Below are positions 60,734 through 64,000 of a stretch of 64,000 nt of DNA, one piece after another. The stretch lies in assembly GCF_022448905.1 (NCBI RefSeq), contig NZ_JAKVCW010000003.1, positions 1 to 64,000 of the forward strand, given 5' to 3'. The notes below the pieces were generated by a model. The model worked only from the letters and a program-made list of their open reading frames with translations, made no database searches and was not told the origin of the DNA. This stretch comes from Shimia sp. (GTDB lineage: Bacteria > Pseudomonadota > Alphaproteobacteria > Rhodobacterales > Rhodobacteraceae). Numbering within the stretch: the first letter of the stretch is position 1; the number at the start of each line of letters is the position of its first letter. The position numbers and the translations under genes were made by a program.

Positions 60734-61567
60734 TTAGGCCTTTTGACCGATCACCACGCGGTCGCGCCCGTCCAGATCGGGCTTGATGGCGACGTTTGTC
60801 AGGCCCGCTTCGGTGAAGAGGGCGGCCACGTCTGGGCCTTGTTGCCAGCCAACTTCCACCATGAGCCAGCCGCCCGCATTGAGGTGCGCTGGTGCGCCAG
60901 CGGCGATTTTGCGATAGGCGGTGAGGCCATCCGCCTCATCGGTGAGCGCCAAGCGTGGCTCATAAGACAGCTCAGGAGCGAGCTTGGGCATTTCGTCGAG
61001 TGCAATGTAGGGCGGGTTGGAGACGATCAGGTCGAAGGTGTGGTCCACTTTGCTGAACCAATCGCTTTCCAGCAAAGTCAGACGATCCGCCAGTTCAAAC
61101 GCCTCGGCGTTTTGCGTCGCCACGGTTAGAGCGGCGGCAGAGAGGTCGGTCGCGACGCCTTTAGCAGTTGGCGCCTCGGCCAGAATGGACAGGATGATCG
61201 CGCCGGTTCCGGTGCCCATGTCCAGCACGTTTGCGAAACGCGTCCCAAGGGCCAGCGACACGAGAATTTCGGTTTCTGGGCGGGGATCCAGTGTGTCGGC
61301 TGTGACGATGAACTCGTGATTGTAAAACGCGCGTTTGCCAAGCATGTGGGACACAGGCTCGCGGGCTTGGCGGCGAGTCAGCAGCACTTCCAGTGCAGCG
61401 GCTTGTTCCGCTGTGGCCGCTTCGCGCAGTTCCAACGTGAGACGGTCGGGGCGTATGCCGGTGGCGTGACTGACCAGAAGGCGGGCTTCTTTGACCGGAT
61501 CGTTGACCGGGATGGCTTGCAAGACCTCAACAGCGCGTTTCACCAGCGCGGCGATGGTGCCGGTCAC
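60734..61567 (-). CDS. prmC: Peptide chain release factor N5-glutamine methyltransferase
   Basis: Methylates the GGQ glutamine of release factors. The 277-residue protein has a helical N-domain, the SAM-binding motif [15 protein letters not shown] and the catalytic [12 protein letters not shown]. The start (61567) overlaps the prfA stop by four bases (TGA/ATG on the minus strand), giving the usual prfA-prmC pair, and DUF4167 lies 222 bases downstream. That 222-bp gap contains no other gene. Confidence 0.95.
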   Translation of the reverse strand: MTGTIAALVKRAVEVLQAIPVNDPVKEARLLVSHATGIRPDRLTLELREAATAEQAAALEVLLTRRQAREPVSHMLGKRAFYNHEFIVTADTLDPRPETEILVSLALGTRFANVLDMGTGTGAIILSILAEAPTAKGVATDLSAAALTVATQNAEAFELADRLTLLESDWFSKVDHTFDLIVSNPPYIALDEMPKLAPELSYEPRLALTDEADGLTAYRKIAAGAPAHLNAGGWLMVEVGWQQGPDVAALFTEAGLTNVAIKPDLDGRDRVVIGQKA

Positions 61568-62613
61568 CCGTTCATCTCCGCCAGTGCGGTGGCCTGTGCA
61601 TCGGCCGTGAGTGCGTCGATGGTCTCATCAAGGTCGCCTGCCATCACCTGATCCAGCTTATAAAGCGTGAGGTTGATGCGGTGGTCGGTCATGCGGCCTT
61701 GGGGGAAGTTGTAGGTGCGGATGCGCTCGGACCGGTCGCCGGAGCCCACTTGACCGGCGCGTTCGGCGGCGCGCTCATCGGCCAGACGTTGGCGCTCCAG
61801 ATCAAACAGACGGGTTTTCAGAACCTGCATCGCGATCTCACGGTTGCGGTGCTGCGATTTCTCGGAACTGGTTACAATGATACCAGTAGGAAGGTGGGTG
61901 ATGCGCACGGCGGAATCGGTGGTGTTCACGTGCTGACCGCCAGAACCGGACGCGCGCATGGTGTCGATGCGGATGTCGTTGGCGTCGATCTGGATGTCCA
62001 CGTCTTCGGCTTCGGGCAGCACGGCCACGGTGGCAGCAGAAGTGTGAATGCGCCCTCCGCTTTCGGTGGTGGGCACGCGCTGTACACGGTGCACACCGGA
62101 TTCGTATTTCATGCGGGCAAAGACGTTTTCGCCTTTGATATGCGCCACCACCTCTTTGATGCCGCCCAGTTCGGTGGCGTTCTCTTCGAGGATTTCAAGC
62201 TTCCAGCCGCGGGTTTCGGCATAGCGCTGGTACATGCGCAGGAGGTCTCCGGCGAACAAGGCCGCCTCGTCGCCGCCAGTGCCCGGGCGGATTTCCAGAA
62301 TGGCGGGGCGGGCGTCAGCCGCATCTTTGGGCAGGAGTGCGAGTTGTAGAGCGTGCTCGGATTCGGGCAGGGCGGCGCGCAATTCTGGCAGCTCTTCTTC
62401 GGCCAGGTCTTTCATGTCCGGATCAGAGAGCATCTCTTCGGCTTCTTCGATATCGCTGAGAAGCTTTTGGTAGGCCTGCACCTGTTCCACCACCGGCTTG
62501 AGATCGGAATACTCTTTGGCAAGCGCGGCAATATCGCCGCTGCCCTCGGCCATCTGGGCCTCAAGGAACTCAAAACGTTGGGTGATCTGATGCAGTCGTT
62601 CTATTGGTATCAT
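61564..62613 (-). CDS. prfA: Peptide chain release factor 1
   Basis: Recognises UAA and UAG. The 349-residue factor has the PxT-type anticodon tripeptide (VPTTESGG, about 183) that marks RF1 rather than RF2, and the peptidyl-tRNA hydrolysis motif [14 protein letters not shown] (about 224). Both functional sites are intact. The ATG lies 61 bases from the start of the divergent small gene at 62675. Confidence 0.97.
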   Translation of the reverse strand: MIPIERLHQITQRFEFLEAQMAEGSGDIAALAKEYSDLKPVVEQVQAYQKLLSDIEEAEEMLSDPDMKDLAEEELPELRAALPESEHALQLALLPKDAADARPAILEIRPGTGGDEAALFAGDLLRMYQRYAETRGWKLEILEENATELGGIKEVVAHIKGENVFARMKYESGVHRVQRVPTTESGGRIHTSAATVAVLPEAEDVDIQIDANDIRIDTMRASGSGGQHVNTTDSAVRITHLPTGIIVTSSEKSQHRNREIAMQVLKTRLFDLERQRLADERAAERAGQVGSGDRSERIRTYNFPQGRMTDHRINLTLYKLDQVMAGDLDETIDALTADAQATALAEMNG

Positions 62614-62639
62614 GCCGCTAAGTGGGACAATACGCGGGT

Positions 62640-62668
62640 TTGGTCAAGGGCAGGGTTTGCGCTATACT
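62640..62668 (+). promoter_or_regulatory. Sigma-70 promoter giving a leaderless transcript
   Basis: TTGGTC - 17-base spacer - TATACT. The -10 ends six bases before the ATG at 62675, so the +1 falls at or next to the start codon. No Shine-Dalgarno site fits in this space. Confidence 0.6.
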
Positions 62669-62674
62669 GGGCGT

Positions 62675-62986
62675 ATGAAACAGCTGACCCTGATATTTGC
62701 CCTTTTGGCGAGCACGGCCACGGCGGATGGCATGATCAACGGCGTGCCGGTGGATTGTTATTGTACCGACAAACAAGGCCAGCGCATCGAGATTGGTGAG
62801 ACCATCTGTTTGCAGGTGGATGGGCGCATGTTCATGGCGCAGTGCCAGATGTCGCTGAATGTACCGATGTGGCGGGAGATTTCGCCCGGATGCCTGAGCT
62901 CCAGTCTGAAAGCGCCGTTACAGAGCGTCGATCCAAGCCTCGACGCGGTTGGCGTTCACGCCAAAATCCTTGCGTCCAAATCGTGA
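62675..62986 (+). CDS. Small secreted Cys-rich protein, possibly leaderless
   Basis: A 103-residue protein with signal peptide MKQLTLIFALLASTATA and several conserved-looking cysteines in the mature part (DCYCTDKQG, ETICLQVDG, AQCQMSL, SPGCL). Four or five cysteines may form disulfides. The family is not recognised. A near-consensus promoter places the transcription start at the ATG. The gene's 3' end overlaps the convergent DUF1499 gene by 69 bases. Confidence 0.75.
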   Translation: MKQLTLIFALLASTATADGMINGVPVDCYCTDKQGQRIEIGETICLQVDGRMFMAQCQMSLNVPMWREISPGCLSSSLKAPLQSVDPSLDAVGVHAKILASKS

Positions 62987-63313
62987 GCGGCCATAGACCT
63001 TGAGCATGTCACCGTCCTGATAGGCGGTGGTGTAGTCGGGGTAGGCCAGGAGTTTGGAGCGGGTCACATAGGTGACCATGCCCTCGTCAACAGAGCCGGC
63101 AAGCACGGTGGTGCGCGGCGTACCGACCGCCACTTGATGAAACCGGGCCAAACCGTCGCGGCCAGACATTACCAGACGTCGAACGGAGTTCTCATTGTCG
63201 CTGTTATGGGCGACCTGCGGTTCCTTGTGCCACTTGGCAAGATCGCTTGGGGCCACGCGCACGTAGACGGCAAAGCCAATGGCCAGCACAACGATCAACC
63301 ATAGAAATGTCAT
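62918..63313 (-). CDS. DUF1499 family protein
   Basis: A 131-residue protein of the DUF1499 type, with one N-terminal membrane helix (MTFLWLIVVLAIGFAVYV) and the family pattern VDEGMVTYVTRSKLLAYPDYTTAYQDGDMLKVYGRSRFGRKDFGVNANRVEAWIDAL. ATG 63313 is used; a GTG nine bases upstream is an alternative. Its last 69 bases overlap the 3' end of the small secreted gene on the other strand. Function unknown. Confidence 0.85.
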   Translation of the reverse strand: MTFLWLIVVLAIGFAVYVRVAPSDLAKWHKEPQVAHNSDNENSVRRLVMSGRDGLARFHQVAVGTPRTTVLAGSVDEGMVTYVTRSKLLAYPDYTTAYQDGDMLKVYGRSRFGRKDFGVNANRVEAWIDAL

Positions 63314-63446
63314 TTTCCGCACCCCACTCTCACAGGCTTAAGCGCTGCGCCCCCGTTTTAGAGATCATACGCTTTGACGCGCCAGGTAGATCACCCGACG
63401 CCTGCAACCTAAGGGGCGCTTGTGCTGGTTTCCAGAGGGGTGCGAA

Positions 63447-64000
63447 TTAACGCCGCGTCCATCCCCAGAGGCATATCAATTCTAGGGCAATATGCGCCCC
63501 GGCCACGGCGGTCGCGCCGGTGGTGTCAAATGGGGGGGAGACCTCGACCACGTCACCACCGACCAGATTGATACCGGCAATGTCGCGCAAGATGATGCTG
63601 GCCTGACCACTAGTGAGGCCTCCCCAAACCGGCGTGCCGGTGCCAGGGGCAAAGGCCGGGTCCAACCCGTCGATGTCAAAGGTCAGATAGGTGGGGTGGT
63701 CGCTCAGGATGTTGCGGATTTTCTGTGCCACGGCCACCGGACCTGTCTCATGCACTTCCCGCGCGTCGATGATGTTGAAGCCAAGCGTGTCTGGGTTTTC
63801 GGTGCGGATGCCAACTTGCACTGAGCGCTTGGGGTCGATCAGACCGTCTTTGACGGCCTTATAGAACATGGTGCCGTGGTCGATGCGGTTGGGTTCGTCA
63901 TCGGCCCAAGTGTCGGTGTGGGCGTCAAATTGCAACAGGCTCAGCGGACCAAACTTCTCGGCATAGGCTTTGAGGATCGGGTAGGTGATGTAGTGATCGC
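63447..64000 (-). CDS. speB: Agmatinase, 5' end outside the window
   Basis: Reading the minus strand from the right edge gives DHYITYPILKAYAEKFGPLSLLQFDAHTDTW..., then GTMFYKAVKDGLIDPKRSVQVGIRTENPDTLGF, TFDIDGLDPAFAPGTGTPVWGGLTSGQA and VVEVSPPFDTTGAT. Metal ligands seen are the Asp and His residues of FDAHTDTW and the two Asp in DIDGLDP. The pattern is very close to E. coli SpeB, stronger than the other ureohydrolase in this window. It hydrolyses agmatine to putrescine and urea. The GGDH motif lies mostly outside the window. Confidence 0.93.
   Translation of the reverse strand, partial: DHYITYPILKAYAEKFGPLSLLQFDAHTDTWADDEPNRIDHGTMFYKAVKDGLIDPKRSVQVGIRTENPDTLGFNIIDAREVHETGPVAVAQKIRNILSDHPTYLTFDIDGLDPAFAPGTGTPVWGGLTSGQASIILRDIAGINLVGGDVVEVSPPFDTTGATAVAGAHIALELICLWGWTRR

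Overview
The window reads as chromosomal DNA of a marine alphaproteobacterium of the order Rhodobacterales (Roseobacter group). The evidence is high GC, the dnaG-rpoD pair, the nrdR-rib-nusB order, a four-subunit sarcosine oxidase, the prfA-prmC-DUF4167 block, several small families typical of this order, GTTC-N7-GTTC LexA boxes, and a tRNA-His with discriminator A. No prophage, insertion sequence, integrase or CRISPR array was seen.

Layout. 1-5.6 kb: the end of tRNA-Leu(UAA), a small membrane protein, metG, an MFS permease, a divergent SDR/TetR pair and an orphan SOS-type imuA. 5.7-8.4 kb: an agmatinase-family enzyme, an aldo/keto reductase and a small membrane protein. 8.4-11.5 kb: three Tad-pilus pseudopilin-like genes (TadE/F/G). 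11.8-14.8 kb: glutamate-type dehydrogenase, a DUF6151 protein and an outer-membrane barrel. 15-20.9 kb: sarcosine oxidase soxB-(secreted protein)-soxD-soxA-soxG. 20.9-25.3 kb: dnaG, rpoD, hlyU. 25.4-26.8 kb: three tandem paralogous lipoproteins of unknown function. 26.8-39.6 kb: yjbQ and the nrdR-ribD...ribE...ribB-ribH-nusB cluster. This cluster is interrupted by a reverse-strand capsule block (kpsC, a Wza-like lipoprotein, kpsS) and by sigZ, a dipeptidase and a GST. 39.7-44.8 kb: small membrane protein, ArsR/AHSA1 pair, CDF transporter, ATP-grasp protein, a 6S-like structured RNA, SOS-controlled mmcB, a frameshifted GNAT and tRNA-His. 45-46.4 kb: an unusual trypsin-like protease without a signal peptide. 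47.2-56.2 kb: a translationally coupled three-gene operon of a LysM/FecR/Ig exported protein, a 1,631-residue protein with 15 PKD repeats, and a transmembrane HAMP-adenylate cyclase. 56.2-64 kb: DUF6476/rluD, rpoH, an oxidoreductase, DUF4167, prmC, prfA, a possibly leaderless small secreted protein, DUF1499 and the end of speB.

The best candidate for an undescribed system is the LysM/FecR - PKD - adenylate cyclase operon. Its architecture suggests that an envelope or surface event is read out as cytoplasmic cAMP. Second-tier signals are the tandem lipoprotein triplet, a dispersed intergenic repeat (AAATATCCCGGGG core, five copies, four of them just after stop codons), two LexA boxes marking imuA and mmcB as SOS genes, and the 6S-like RNA. 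All calls come from reading sequence and translations. No searches or folding programs were run.
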